Position numbers and translations under genes: made by a program
The notes under the pieces: model-generated
Database searches by the model: none
Told to the model about the DNA's origin: nothing
Seen by the model: the letters and a program-made list of their open reading frames with translations, nothing else
From: an uncultured Eubacteriales bacterium
GTDB lineage: Bacteria > Bacillota > Clostridia > Lachnospirales > Lachnospiraceae
Direction: 5' to 3'
NCBI GenBank assembly: GCA_900316115.1
Contig: ONBN01000026.1
Span: 1-50,383, forward strand
Length of the DNA stretch: 50,383 nt
Part shown: positions 26,134 through 35,158 of the stretch, in pieces
Layout: each line of letters begins with the position of its first letter
How positions within the stretch are numbered: the first letter of the stretch is position 1

Positions 26134-27659
26134 AAACACCGGGAAAGGCCAAAAAGCCAGAGAAAGGCAAAAAGCTGCACACCATGAAGCACCAGATCAC
26201 CTTTACTTTTATAGGGCTTCTTTTGCTGTCTGTGCTTGTGATCACGCTGATCAATGGGATTTTTCTTGAAAAATATTATGTGTCACGGAAAAAAGAAGTC
26301 TTGCTGGAAGCAAAGGAAGTTCTGGAGCAGATTGACATAGATGAAATGGTCCATGATGACGGCACAGAGGAAGAACTGCCGTCGCAGATCACCCAGTCAG
26401 GCTCCAGGAATAATCTTACCTGGGTACTGATCAACAGCGATAATACCAAATATATCTGCTGGCCGGAGAACGAGGATCAGCTGCGGAGTAAGCTGTTTTT
26501 CGGGTATGCCAGCAATCTGGATGATGATAAGGGTAAAGGCAAGATCCTGGAATCGGATGATGATTATGTAGTACAGCAGGTGCATGACCGTTTTGTAGGG
26601 ATGGATTATGTGGAATGCTGGGGTGTTTTTGACAACGGGAATTATTTTCTGATCCGAAGCCCGTTGGAAAGCATCCGGGAAAGCGCAGCCATTTCCAATA
26701 AGTTTTATTTCTTTGTTGGTGCGCTGATCATCCTTGTCAGCGGTATTGTGATCTGGATCGTAACAGGAAAGATCACAAAGCCGATCAGTGAACTGACAGA
26801 GCTTTCAAGAAAGATGTCAGACCTGGATTTCGAGGCAAAATATGAAAGTCATGCAGGCAATGAGATCGATGTTCTGGGAGATAATTTCAATCGCATGTCC
26901 GGTCAGCTGGAGACCACTATTTCAGAACTGAAGTCAGCCAATAACAAGCTCCAGAAAGATATTGCAGATAAGGTTAAGATCGATGAGATGCGTAAGGAAT
27001 TCCTGGACAATGTATCTCATGAGCTGAAGACCCCCATTGCCCTTGTGCAGGGATACGCAGAAGGCCTGAAGGAAGGGATCAATGATGATCCGGAGAGCAT
27101 GGAATTCTACTGTGATGTGATCATGGATGAGGCTGCGAAGATGAATAAGCTGGTGAAGAATCTTCTTACACTGAATCATCTGGAGTCCGGCCGGGACGAG
27201 ATCGTGATGGAGCGCTTTGACCTGACAGCCCTGATCCGTGGAGTTTTGTCCACTATGGATATTATGATCCAGCAAAAGGAAGCGAAGATCATTTTTGAAG
27301 AGGCAAAGCCGGTTTATGTATGGGCGGATGAGTTTAAGACAGAAGAGGTTGTGACTAACTATGTAAGCAATGCCTTGAACCATCTGGAAGGGGAACACGA
27401 GATTGAGATCAAGATCCTGAAGGAAGAAAATAATGTAAAGGTTACAGTCTTTAATACTGGGACTCCTATACCTGAGGAAGATGTTCCCAAACTGTGGAAC
27501 AAATTCTACAAGGTGGATAAGGCCCGCACCAGAGAATACGGTGGCAGCGGCATTGGTCTTTCTATTGTAAAGGCTATCATGGAGGGCATGAACCAGAAAT
27601 ACGGAGTTGTTAATTTTGATAATGGCGTGGAATTCTGGTTTACACTTGACAGAAAATAA
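26130..27659 (+). CDS. HAMP-domain sensor histidine kinase
   Basis: A 509-residue membrane kinase. TM1 is at ~24-43 and TM2 at ~190-213, with a ~145-residue acidic external sensor between them and a basic N-terminus (KTPGKAKKPEKGKK). The HAMP segment (ITKPISELTEL) is followed by the H-box FLDNVSHELKTPIALVQGYA (phospho-acceptor His near 297), the N-box NYVSNALNH, and the G-boxes near 455-475, ending GGSGIGLSIVKAIM. It should phosphorylate the regulator encoded just upstream. The domain order resembles VanS/CssS-type envelope sensors. Confidence 0.92.
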   Translation: MKTPGKAKKPEKGKKLHTMKHQITFTFIGLLLLSVLVITLINGIFLEKYYVSRKKEVLLEAKEVLEQIDIDEMVHDDGTEEELPSQITQSGSRNNLTWVLINSDNTKYICWPENEDQLRSKLFFGYASNLDDDKGKGKILESDDDYVVQQVHDRFVGMDYVECWGVFDNGNYFLIRSPLESIRESAAISNKFYFFVGALIILVSGIVIWIVTGKITKPISELTELSRKMSDLDFEAKYESHAGNEIDVLGDNFNRMSGQLETTISELKSANNKLQKDIADKVKIDEMRKEFLDNVSHELKTPIALVQGYAEGLKEGINDDPESMEFYCDVIMDEAAKMNKLVKNLLTLNHLESGRDEIVMERFDLTALIRGVLSTMDIMIQQKEAKIIFEEAKPVYVWADEFKTEEVVTNYVSNALNHLEGEHEIEIKILKEENNVKVTVFNTGTPIPEEDVPKLWNKFYKVDKARTREYGGSGIGLSIVKAIMEGMNQKYGVVNFDNGVEFWFTLDRK

Positions 27660-27729
27660 GCGTCTGGTAAAAATAAAAAAGGCCTTTAAATACAGTGTTT
27701 GAAATTTCAAAGGCAGTAACCACATAAAA

Positions 27730-27764
27730 GGAAAGCAGAGATACTTGTTCTGCTTTCTTTTTTT
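27730..27764 (+). terminator. Terminator after the two-component system
   Basis: GAAAGCAGA pairs with TCTGCTTTC (27749-27757) around a short loop, followed by seven Ts. A weaker stem, GCCTTT...AAAGGC, lies just before it. Confidence 0.85.
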
Positions 27765-27867
27765 GCACTTTTTTGAAAAAATTATGCATTTCATTCAAAT
27801 AGGTGATGAAAAAGAAAAGGAAATGCGGTAAAATAATAAATAAAAACATTTTATGGGAGGTACAAAT

Positions 27868-29163
27868 ATGGGATTACTTAAAGCCGGAATAGGAGCAGTT
27901 GGGGGCGTGCTGGCAGATCAGTGGAAGGAATATTTTTACTGTGAAGCCATGGACAGAGACATTCTTGTGATGAAAGGAAGAAAGCGTACAGGGAAAAAAT
28001 CCTCCAACAAGAAGGGGGATGACAACATCATTTCCAATGGTTCCGTGATCGCAGTGGCAGACGGACAGTGTATGATCATTGTGGAGCAGGGGAAGGTAGT
28101 AGAAGTGTGTGCACAGCCTGGAGAATTTGTTTATGATACTTCCACAGAACCAAGTATTTTTTCAGGAGATCTGGGGGAAAGCCTGAACAGTACCTTTAAT
28201 AAGATCGGGCAAAGGTTTGCATTTGGCGGAGATAGTGGAAAGGATCAGAGAGTTTACTATTTTAACACAAAAGAGATCATGGATAACCGCTTTGGAACAC
28301 CGTCTCCGATTCCGTTTCGAGTTGTAGACAGAAATATCGGTCTTGATATAGATGTTTCTGTACGGTGTAATGGTGTGTATTCCTACAGGATCACAGATCC
28401 GATCCTGTTTTATACAAATGTGTGCGGAAATGTAGCAGAGGAATATACAAGAGATGAACTGGAAAGCCAGTTAAAGGCAGAGTTCCTTACAGCACTTCAG
28501 CCTGCTTTTGCACAGATTTCAGATCTGGGTATCCGCCCGAACGGAATACCGGCACATGTGATGGAACTGGCGGATGCCATGGATAAGATCCTCAGTGAGA
28601 AATGGCAGGGGCTGCGTGGTCTGAAGATTGTGTCTATTGGCATGAACCAGGTGACACTGCCTGAGGAAGATGCTGAAATGATCAAGCAGGCTCAGAGAAT
28701 GGCTGTTTTACAGAATCCGACAATGGCAGCAGCCACACTGGCAGGAGCACAGGCAGAAGCTATGAAGATGGCAGCCTCCAATCAGGGCGGAGCTATGGTG
28801 TGCTTTGCTGGTATGAATATGGCATCTGCACAGGGCGGTATGAATATGCAGGGACTTTACCAGATGGGAGCACAGCAGAATATGGCAGGAATGCAGCAGG
28901 GCATGCCGGGAATGCAGCAGAATATGTCCGGGATGCAGCAGGGTATGCCAATGATGCAGCCGAACATGCAGGGAAGTCAGGCTGGAGCACAGCAGAGTGC
29001 ACCAGGCAGCTGGCAGTGCCAGTGCGGTACGATCGCAACCGGTAAATTCTGCCCTGAATGTGGTTCTCCAAGACCTGTTGTACAGGAGCAGTGGACCTGT
29101 TCTTGTGGTTCTGTAAATAAAGGCAAGTTCTGCCCGGAATGCGGGAAAAGCAGACCTTTTTAA
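27868..29163 (+). CDS. ydjI: SPFH-domain protein with double zinc ribbon (YdjI-like)
   Basis: A 431-residue protein. ATG 27868 follows GGGAGG; the frame opens earlier at 27853. Residues ~1-300 form the SPFH/virion-core-like domain (for example WKEYFYCEAMDRDILVMKGR). A low-complexity Met/Gln/Gly stretch (~330-380, repeats like GMQQGMPGMQQNM) leads to two C-terminal zinc ribbons (CQCGTIATGKFCPECG and CSCGSVNKGKFCPECG). In Bacillus subtilis YdjI works with YdjG and YdjH to hold PspA at stressed membranes. The next two genes are the other two partners, so the module is recognisable; pspA is not in the window. The symbol is by context. Confidence 0.85.
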   Translation: MGLLKAGIGAVGGVLADQWKEYFYCEAMDRDILVMKGRKRTGKKSSNKKGDDNIISNGSVIAVADGQCMIIVEQGKVVEVCAQPGEFVYDTSTEPSIFSGDLGESLNSTFNKIGQRFAFGGDSGKDQRVYYFNTKEIMDNRFGTPSPIPFRVVDRNIGLDIDVSVRCNGVYSYRITDPILFYTNVCGNVAEEYTRDELESQLKAEFLTALQPAFAQISDLGIRPNGIPAHVMELADAMDKILSEKWQGLRGLKIVSIGMNQVTLPEEDAEMIKQAQRMAVLQNPTMAAATLAGAQAEAMKMAASNQGGAMVCFAGMNMASAQGGMNMQGLYQMGAQQNMAGMQQGMPGMQQNMSGMQQGMPMMQPNMQGSQAGAQQSAPGSWQCQCGTIATGKFCPECGSPRPVVQEQWTCSCGSVNKGKFCPECGKSRPF

Positions 29164-29199
29164 AAAGAAGGTTTTAGGAGAGGGAAAGGAGATAACCGG

Positions 29200-30270
29200 A
29201 TGAGTGATGTAATGGAATATAAATGTCCGGCCTGTGGCGGGGCTATGGAATTTGACAGTAAGGCACAGGAATTAAAGTGTCCTTACTGCGATACCCAGAT
29301 CAGTGTGGAAGAATGGGAAAGACAGAATGCTGAAACGGATGGAGCACAGTGGACGGCTGTAGGGGGCGAAACCTGGTCTCAGGATGAGGCGCAGGATATG
29401 AAGGTTTATGTATGCCAGTCCTGTGGCGGCGAGATCGTTGCAGACCAGACAACAGGAGCTTCTTCCTGTCCTTTCTGCGGGAATAAGATCGTTGTGAAAG
29501 GGCAGTTTTCAGGAGATCTGAAACCGGACCGCATCATACCTTTTAAGCTGGATAAGAAGGCTGCAAAGGAAGCATATAAGAATCATCTGAAAGGAAAAAG
29601 CTTCCTGCCTTCCGTATTTGCAAGGGAAAATCATATTGATGAAATCAAAGGGGTGTATGTTCCGTTTTGGCTGTTTGATTCAAAAATACATGCGGATGTT
29701 TCTTATAAGGCAGAGAAGATCCGTATGTGGGAACAGGGAGATATGGAATACACGGAACGGAAGTCTTATGATGTAAGGCGAGGCGGGAATATGGCTTTTT
29801 CCCATCTGCCAGTGGACGGCTCCCTTAAAATGGACAATACGCTTATGGAATCCATAGAACCATTTGATTTTGCTGAGGCGGTTCCATTTCAGAATGCATA
29901 TCTTGCAGGCTACTATGCAGACCGGTACGATGTGGAAGCTAAAGACAGTCAGGAGCGGGTTACACAGAGAATCCGTAACAGTGCAGAATCAGCTATGCAT
30001 CAGGAACTGGAAAAATACACTTACGTAAATATGGATCACAGCGATATACATATCTTAAATGCAGAATATATGTACGTGTTATACCCTGTGTGGCTTTTGA
30101 ACACCACATGGAATGGGGAAAAGTATGTTTTTGCAATGAATGGACAGACCGGGAAGATGGTTGGTGATCTGCCTGCGGATAAACAGGCATTCTGGAAATA
30201 TGTGCTTTCCAGAGGTGTGGCAATTGGTGCTGTTCTTTATGGACTTATGTGGCTGTTGATGTTGTTATAG
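29200..30270 (+). CDS. ydjG: TFIIB-type zinc-ribbon membrane protein (YdjG-like)
   Basis: A 356-residue protein with two N-terminal zinc ribbons (CPACGG...CPYCD near 9-30 and CQSCGG...CPFCG near 70-90), a central domain including FLPSVFARENHIDEIKGVYV, and a C-terminal membrane helix (VAIGAVLYGLMWLLMLL). This matches YdjG, the zinc-ribbon partner of YdjH and YdjI in Bacillus. It lies between them here, 36 bp after the SPFH gene and 13 bp before the TPM gene, so the three are one operon. The ribbons probably act in protein contact, not DNA binding. Confidence 0.82.
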   Translation: MSDVMEYKCPACGGAMEFDSKAQELKCPYCDTQISVEEWERQNAETDGAQWTAVGGETWSQDEAQDMKVYVCQSCGGEIVADQTTGASSCPFCGNKIVVKGQFSGDLKPDRIIPFKLDKKAAKEAYKNHLKGKSFLPSVFARENHIDEIKGVYVPFWLFDSKIHADVSYKAEKIRMWEQGDMEYTERKSYDVRRGGNMAFSHLPVDGSLKMDNTLMESIEPFDFAEAVPFQNAYLAGYYADRYDVEAKDSQERVTQRIRNSAESAMHQELEKYTYVNMDHSDIHILNAEYMYVLYPVWLLNTTWNGEKYVFAMNGQTGKMVGDLPADKQAFWKYVLSRGVAIGAVLYGLMWLLMLL

Positions 30271-30283
30271 GGAGGACAAGACA

Positions 30284-31105
30284 ATGAGAAAAAGAATATG
30301 TAAAACGGTAACTTTATTTCTTGCCACTGTTCTCATGACAGCCTCTGGAATGTCGGTAAAAGCAGCCCAGGAACAGCCAGCCCTTCTGGTGGATGAAGCC
30401 GGAGTCTTAGAAAAAGAACAGTACGAAGAACTGGAAAAAGAGCTTGAAGATGTAAGCGCACAGCAGGCCTGTGATGTGGTGATCATCACTGTTTCGGATC
30501 TGGAAGGAAAGGAAGCTTCTGTATACGCAGATGACTATTATGATGAATATGGATACGGTCATGGACAGGAACTGGATGGAATCCTTTTTCTACTTGATAT
30601 GGGCGATCGGAACTGGGCCATCAGCACCAGCGGTTTTGGAATCACTGCTTTTACAGATGCAGGGCAGGAATACATTATGGAGCAGATTTCCGGAGAACTG
30701 AAAGACAACGACTATAACCAGGCATTTCAGGATTTTACTTCTCTTTGTGATAAGTTCCTTACACAGGCTAAAACCGGAGAGCCTTATGATACCGGTCATC
30801 TTCCAAAAGAGAGTCTGGATCTGTTCTGGCTTCCGGCAGACATTTTGATCGGTCTTGTGATCGCATTGATCATTGCTCTTTTTAAGAGAAGCAGACTGAC
30901 CTCTGTCAGGGAAAAAGTAAATGCACAGGATTATGTGGTACCAGGCAGCATACATCTTACCACCAGACAGGATCACCTGGTAAACCGTACTGTTACGAAA
31001 AAGCCGATCGTAAGGGAGGAAGAGAAAGAGGAAGTAAAAACAGGCAGCACTACCCATACTTCATCCCAGGGGAAAACCCATGGAGGCTCCAGCGGAAAAT
31101 TTTAA
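30284..31105 (+). CDS. ydjH: TPM-domain membrane protein (YdjH-like)
   Basis: A 273-residue protein. Residues 1-28 are a signal sequence ending around VKAAQE. A TPM (DUF477) domain follows (~30-165; LLVDEAGVLEKEQYEELEKE, ISTSGFGITAFTDAG). A membrane helix lies at ~187-207 (ADILIGLVIALIIALF), and the charged cytosolic tail ends in a Ser/Gly/Thr-rich stretch with GGSSGKF. The layout matches YdjH of the Bacillus YdjGHI group. The TPM domain faces outside; a phosphatase-like activity is known for some plant members only. Confidence 0.82.
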   Translation: MRKRICKTVTLFLATVLMTASGMSVKAAQEQPALLVDEAGVLEKEQYEELEKELEDVSAQQACDVVIITVSDLEGKEASVYADDYYDEYGYGHGQELDGILFLLDMGDRNWAISTSGFGITAFTDAGQEYIMEQISGELKDNDYNQAFQDFTSLCDKFLTQAKTGEPYDTGHLPKESLDLFWLPADILIGLVIALIIALFKRSRLTSVREKVNAQDYVVPGSIHLTTRQDHLVNRTVTKKPIVREEEKEEVKTGSTTHTSSQGKTHGGSSGKF

Positions 31106-31176
31106 GATGGTATCATCAAAATCCAGGATACTGTCTGTGCTTCTTGGAACCCTGTGATGATTCGTGGAAAAAGGAA

Positions 31177-31243
31177 TTGTTTTTTCTTTATGTTCTGTGT
31201 ATAATCTTACAGGCAAACAGGAAAACACTGTACAAAAGTACAG
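31177..31243 (+). promoter_or_regulatory. Promoter and palindromes before the first GH13 gene
   Basis: TTGTTT (31177-31182), 17 bp, TATAAT (31200-31205). Downstream lies CTGTAC-AAAA-GTACAG (31228-31243), a perfect 6+6 palindrome in the leader that could bind a repressor, and a hairpin GGTTTGG-CA/TGCCCAAACC (31253-31278). I see no clean CcpA cre site. Confidence 0.6.
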
Positions 31244-31309
31244 ATTTGTAACGGTTTGGCAAGGTAACTGCCCAAACCATAGATTATTGCAGAAAGGAAA
31301 AGAACACAG

Positions 31310-32974
31310 ATGGAAAAAGCATGGTGGAAAGAAGCGGTTGTTTATCAGATCTATCCAAGAAGCTTTATGGACAGCAATGGAGACGGGATCGGAGATATCA
31401 AAGGGATCACATCCAGACTGGATTACCTGCAGGAACTGGGAATCAGTGTGATCTGGTTATCTCCGGTTTATCAGTCCCCAAATGATGACAATGGATATGA
31501 CATCAGTGATTACCAGGCGATCATGACAGAGTTTGGAACGATGGAGGATTTTGATGAAATGCTCACAGAGGCTCATAAGCGTGGGATCCGGATCCTGATG
31601 GACCTGGTGGTGAACCATACCTCTGATGAACATAAATGGTTTGTGGAAAGCCGTAAGAAAGAAGATAATCCGTATCATGATTATTATATCTGGAGACCTG
31701 CTAAAGATGGAAACCTTCCGCCTAACAACTGGGGCTCCGTTTTCGGGGGCTCTGCATGGCAGTATGATGAACAGCGGCAGATGTACTACCTGCACCTTTT
31801 TTCAAAGAAGCAGCCAGACCTGAACTGGGACAATCCCCAGGTGCGAAAAGAAGTTTTTGATATGATGAACTGGTGGTGTGAAAAGGGTATTGATGGTTTT
31901 CGCATGGATGTGATCAGTATGATTTCCAAGACAAAGGAGATGCCGGATGGAGAAACCCACGGCGGTAAGTATGGAGACTTTGGGAAATATTCCATCCATG
32001 GCCCTAATGTGCATAAATATCTGAAAGAAATGAATGAAAAGGTGCTTTCCAGATATGATATTATGACAGTTGGGGAAACAGCAGGAGTTACTGTTGAGGA
32101 AGCCCAGAAGTATGCAGGCAAAGACGAGCATGAGCTGAATATGGTATTTCAGTTTGAACATGTGGACGGAGGCAAATACGGGAAGTGGACGGATGAACCC
32201 AAGCCATTAACAGAGCTGAAACAGATCCTGTCAAAATGGCAGACCCAGCTTTATGGAAAAGCATGGAACAGCCTTTTCTGGGATAATCATGATCAGCCAA
32301 GGGTAGTATCCCGCTATGGCAATGACAGCAAAGAGTACAGGGAAGTGTCTGCAAAGATGCTGGCTACCTGCCTTCATATGATGCAGGGGACGCCATATAT
32401 ATATCAGGGAGAGGAGCTGGGAATGACCAATTATCCTTTCAAGACCCCGGCAGATTTTCATGATATTGAGAGCATTAATGCATACAAGGAGTGGTGTGAA
32501 AGCGGAAGCTTAAGCCATGAAATATTCTGGCCATGCCTCACCTTTACAAGCAGGGATAATGCCCGTACTCCGGTACAATGGGATGACAGCCAAAGTGCAG
32601 GCTTTACCACAGGAACGCCCTGGATGCCTGTAAATCCTAATTACAAAGAGATCAATGCCAAAGCAGAGCTTCAGGATCCCCAGTCTGTGTTCTATTATTA
32701 CCAAAAACTGATCCAGCTCCGGAAAGAGTATCCGGTGATCGTATATGGAAAATACCAGCTGCTTCTCCCTGATGATCCGGATCTTTTCGTATATACAAGG
32801 GAGCTGGAGCAGGAGAAGCTTCTGGTTGTATGCAATTTCTCCGGCAAAGAACAAAGCCTTCAGCTGCCGGAAGAATTTGTAAATGGCAAATGCCTTATTT
32901 CCAATCTTCCGGGTCAGTATGATCAGCAGCAGGTGCAGCTGAAGCCTTATGAGGCGTTTGTGCTGTATCGCTGA
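31310..32974 (+). CDS. malL: GH13 alpha-glucosidase (oligo-1,6-glucosidase type)
   Basis: A 554-residue cytosolic glycosidase of the GH13_31 type. It starts KAWWKEAVVYQIYPRSFMDS, the family hallmark; region II is GFRMDVI with the nucleophile Asp near 199, TVGETAG holds the acid/base Glu near 256 and NHDQPR the third Asp near 328. The C-terminal beta domain is normal. It hydrolyses alpha-1,6 or alpha-1,4 glucosidic ends of isomalto- or malto-oligosaccharides; sucrose and trehalose-6-P specificities cannot be separated by eye. Its last 80 bp overlap the 3' end of the convergent HTH gene. Confidence 0.9.
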   Translation: MEKAWWKEAVVYQIYPRSFMDSNGDGIGDIKGITSRLDYLQELGISVIWLSPVYQSPNDDNGYDISDYQAIMTEFGTMEDFDEMLTEAHKRGIRILMDLVVNHTSDEHKWFVESRKKEDNPYHDYYIWRPAKDGNLPPNNWGSVFGGSAWQYDEQRQMYYLHLFSKKQPDLNWDNPQVRKEVFDMMNWWCEKGIDGFRMDVISMISKTKEMPDGETHGGKYGDFGKYSIHGPNVHKYLKEMNEKVLSRYDIMTVGETAGVTVEEAQKYAGKDEHELNMVFQFEHVDGGKYGKWTDEPKPLTELKQILSKWQTQLYGKAWNSLFWDNHDQPRVVSRYGNDSKEYREVSAKMLATCLHMMQGTPYIYQGEELGMTNYPFKTPADFHDIESINAYKEWCESGSLSHEIFWPCLTFTSRDNARTPVQWDDSQSAGFTTGTPWMPVNPNYKEINAKAELQDPQSVFYYYQKLIQLRKEYPVIVYGKYQLLLPDDPDLFVYTRELEQEKLLVVCNFSGKEQSLQLPEEFVNGKCLISNLPGQYDQQQVQLKPYEAFVLYR

Positions 32975-34700
32975 TCGGAATGACCATATTTTCAAATGCA
33001 TGCAGCATTTTCGGATGACGGATCAAAAAGTGCATGGCAGGAGCTTTGTTTTTGGAAACCATGACCCAGCTGCCTTTGTGGATCTGGATCTGGATATTGG
33101 AAAAAGCAGTTTCTGTGGTCAGGCGGCAGGTATAATTGGGATGGCATTCCTGGAATTTTTTAAGAAGCAGCAGATGCTTCTGATAGTCTTCCCAGCTGTA
33201 GAAAATATCTTTTTCACAGAAAATACCTGACAGGGAAAGCCGCATGGGAGACCTGTGGAATTCTTCTTCGGTAAGAAGGGGCATCTCTTCTGTGATGGTA
33301 TCGCTGGAAAGGATCTGCAGTGCCATTTCCAGCTGTTCTCTGGCATGGGACAGGATTTGCGTCTGTTCTTTGGAGGTAACCTGATTGTGGTCCATGATCT
33401 GGCAAAGCAGGGCTTCATCTGCTGTGTAAAGAGGCAGTGAGGACAGGATCCCATACCGGCTGCCGCCAGAAGCAATATCCGAATGTAAAAACGCATGATA
33501 AAGAGAACGGGAATCCTTACCATAGATTTCCATAAGGGGCAGAGCCTTGGATAACAGGTGCTCTGCTCTTTTTTTATAATAAGCAACTTCTTCTTTATTA
33601 TTGGTAAGATAATACCGGCCATTTTCGTGATAACCTGTAATGGCTTCGCCGGAAAGAGCCGCACTGCCGGATACCTTCAATAAATGGGAAAAGGTAAGAT
33701 TGGCAGGAGTTTTCAGATAATAGGGGGAGATCTGGCCGGTCATATACATGGGGATCCAGCTTTCAAGTCCCAGCATCATGTCTGTAAAGGATCGGTTCAG
33801 ACAGTGGATCTGATTCAGATGCAGTCCTTTTTTCAACATCATGGCCATGCCAAACATCCACTTTTTCGGGAAATCCGGATCCTTTGCCATTTCTTCCATA
33901 GGCATGTCACTGTACATGGTCACAGCTTCCGTGGATTTGGAAAGAACTGTGGTTTTCAGGAAAGCCAGCTCGCTGTCCATCATTTCAGACAGACCGTAAT
34001 AGGATTTTGAAATGGGAAACTGAAAAGGTACAGAGGGTACTTTCATCTTATCAAAATGAATCACACGGATGTATTCATTCAGGTCAAATTCATCCAGCTT
34101 CCGGAGAAAACCTGAAAGATCGTCTTTCTCTTTATTTTCACCCTGTATCAGCCACCGGGAAAGTGCTTCAAAATATGCAGTATCATCCATAAGCTCCCAA
34201 GGATCGCAGCCGGTAAGGCGGGCAACCATAGTACGGTGGGAGGCTTCCGGATATCGTTTTACCACAAAATGAGCGGTTCCCTCAGCGAAAAGCCGGGGAT
34301 CGGAAGGCGTCCGCTGCCCATTTCTGATCCTGGAAATATAAGAGGAATCATAATTCAACGCACGGGCCAGATCAGATACGCTGATAGAAAGACTTGACAA
34401 AAGGGCGTGGAAATTACGGGAAAACCGGTTCTCTGACTGGAGATTCATATCCCCGGCAGTGGAAAAAGTATCTGCAATTTTTTGAAATGTAAGATCGCTC
34501 TGACCATTTTCGGCAGCAAGCTGAGAAATTGCCTGACATAGAAGTTCAAAATGCTGTGAATCCGGGGAGGGGATGCGCTCACCGGAACGGTAACGGCTGA
34601 TAGTAGCGCCGGAGATGCCGGAATAACGGGAAAGCTGGCTGGCTGTACAGCCCAGTGCATCTATGTACTGGTTCAGAATATCTTTAAATGAAGCTGGCAT
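32895..34700 (-). CDS. Large helix-turn-helix regulator, family unrecognised
   Basis: A 601-residue protein. ATG 34700 has a perfect AAGGAGG 10 bp upstream; the frame is open a further 9 codons. Residues 4-60 are an XRE-type HTH (DALGCTASQLSRYSGISGAT, then ISRYRSGERIP). A second HTH-like unit lies at ~95-130 (LSISVSDLARALNYDSS). The remaining ~470 residues are mostly helical with no known domain. Such proteins in gut Firmicutes act as standalone sensors, perhaps peptide- or sugar-responsive. Its end runs 80 bp into the glucosidase gene on the other strand, so the two transcripts are partly antisense. It also lies divergent from the giant surface-protein gene. Confidence 0.75.
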   Translation of the reverse strand: MPASFKDILNQYIDALGCTASQLSRYSGISGATISRYRSGERIPSPDSQHFELLCQAISQLAAENGQSDLTFQKIADTFSTAGDMNLQSENRFSRNFHALLSSLSISVSDLARALNYDSSYISRIRNGQRTPSDPRLFAEGTAHFVVKRYPEASHRTMVARLTGCDPWELMDDTAYFEALSRWLIQGENKEKDDLSGFLRKLDEFDLNEYIRVIHFDKMKVPSVPFQFPISKSYYGLSEMMDSELAFLKTTVLSKSTEAVTMYSDMPMEEMAKDPDFPKKWMFGMAMMLKKGLHLNQIHCLNRSFTDMMLGLESWIPMYMTGQISPYYLKTPANLTFSHLLKVSGSAALSGEAITGYHENGRYYLTNNKEEVAYYKKRAEHLLSKALPLMEIYGKDSRSLYHAFLHSDIASGGSRYGILSSLPLYTADEALLCQIMDHNQVTSKEQTQILSHAREQLEMALQILSSDTITEEMPLLTEEEFHRSPMRLSLSGIFCEKDIFYSWEDYQKHLLLLKKFQECHPNYTCRLTTETAFSNIQIQIHKGSWVMVSKNKAPAMHFLIRHPKMLHAFENMVIPISDTAQTPHKASAAPAADHTDPEDWK

Positions 34701-34763
34701 ATATATGGACCTCCTTATAGAAACCAAAACACCCTGCAGGATACTTTCTGGTGAATAATTACA

Positions 34764-34792
34764 ATTATATATAAAATCTGCAGGTCAGTCAA
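34764..34792 (-). promoter_or_regulatory. Promoter of the large HTH regulator
   Basis: On the minus strand TTGACT (34792-34787), 17 bp, TATAAT (34769-34764), 64 bp before the start codon. Confidence 0.8.
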
Positions 34793-34808
34793 ATTCATGC
34801 ACACAACG

Positions 34809-34854
34809 TCTGGCAAGACTATTCACGGACAGAGCATCTGGTAAGACTATTCAC
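34809..34854. repeat. Direct repeat in the divergent intergenic region
   Basis: TCTGGCAAGACTATTCAC (34809-34826) and TCTGGTAAGACTATTCAC (34837-34854) match at 17 of 18 positions, 28 bp apart. They lie upstream of the HTH gene's -35 and 120 bp before the surface-protein promoter, so they may be a regulator's binding sites. The rest of the gap (34855-35158) has only the surface-gene promoter and leader. Confidence 0.6.
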
Positions 34855-34970
34855 TGTGCTAGCAAGAGAAGGAATGTAATTATTGAAGAAAAAATTCTCA
34901 TACAGTCCATAAAAATACGCGAAAAACTTGTTTTTCTACGTGAATGACTTGCCAAAAGATTGGAATTATA

Positions 34971-34979
34971 TGGTATAAT
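34971..34979 (+). promoter_or_regulatory. Extended -10 promoter of the surface-protein gene
   Basis: TGGTATAAT is an extended -10 box; TTGCCA lies 19 bp upstream of TATAAT, too far for a good -35. It gives a ~170-nt leader before the ATG at 35159, which has AAAGGAGG upstream. Confidence 0.6.
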
Positions 34980-35158
34980 ATACAAAGACCAATTATGATC
35001 TTTGGACAAAGTATTGAATCAGACCCTGTGATTCGGGCACAGTTATGGAAGGTTTGTGAAGATTTACTTAGGCTGAAGATCATAGGCCCGGATGTATTCA
35101 CATATTCATTAGATAACATCAGGGTCAAAATGGTTATTTTTATAAAAGGAGGAACGAT

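Noticed and set aside
31228-31278. CcpA cre site before the first GH13 gene
   Set aside because: TTGTAACGGTTTGG lacks the base between AA and CG that the cre consensus requires; only a generic palindrome and hairpin are supported.
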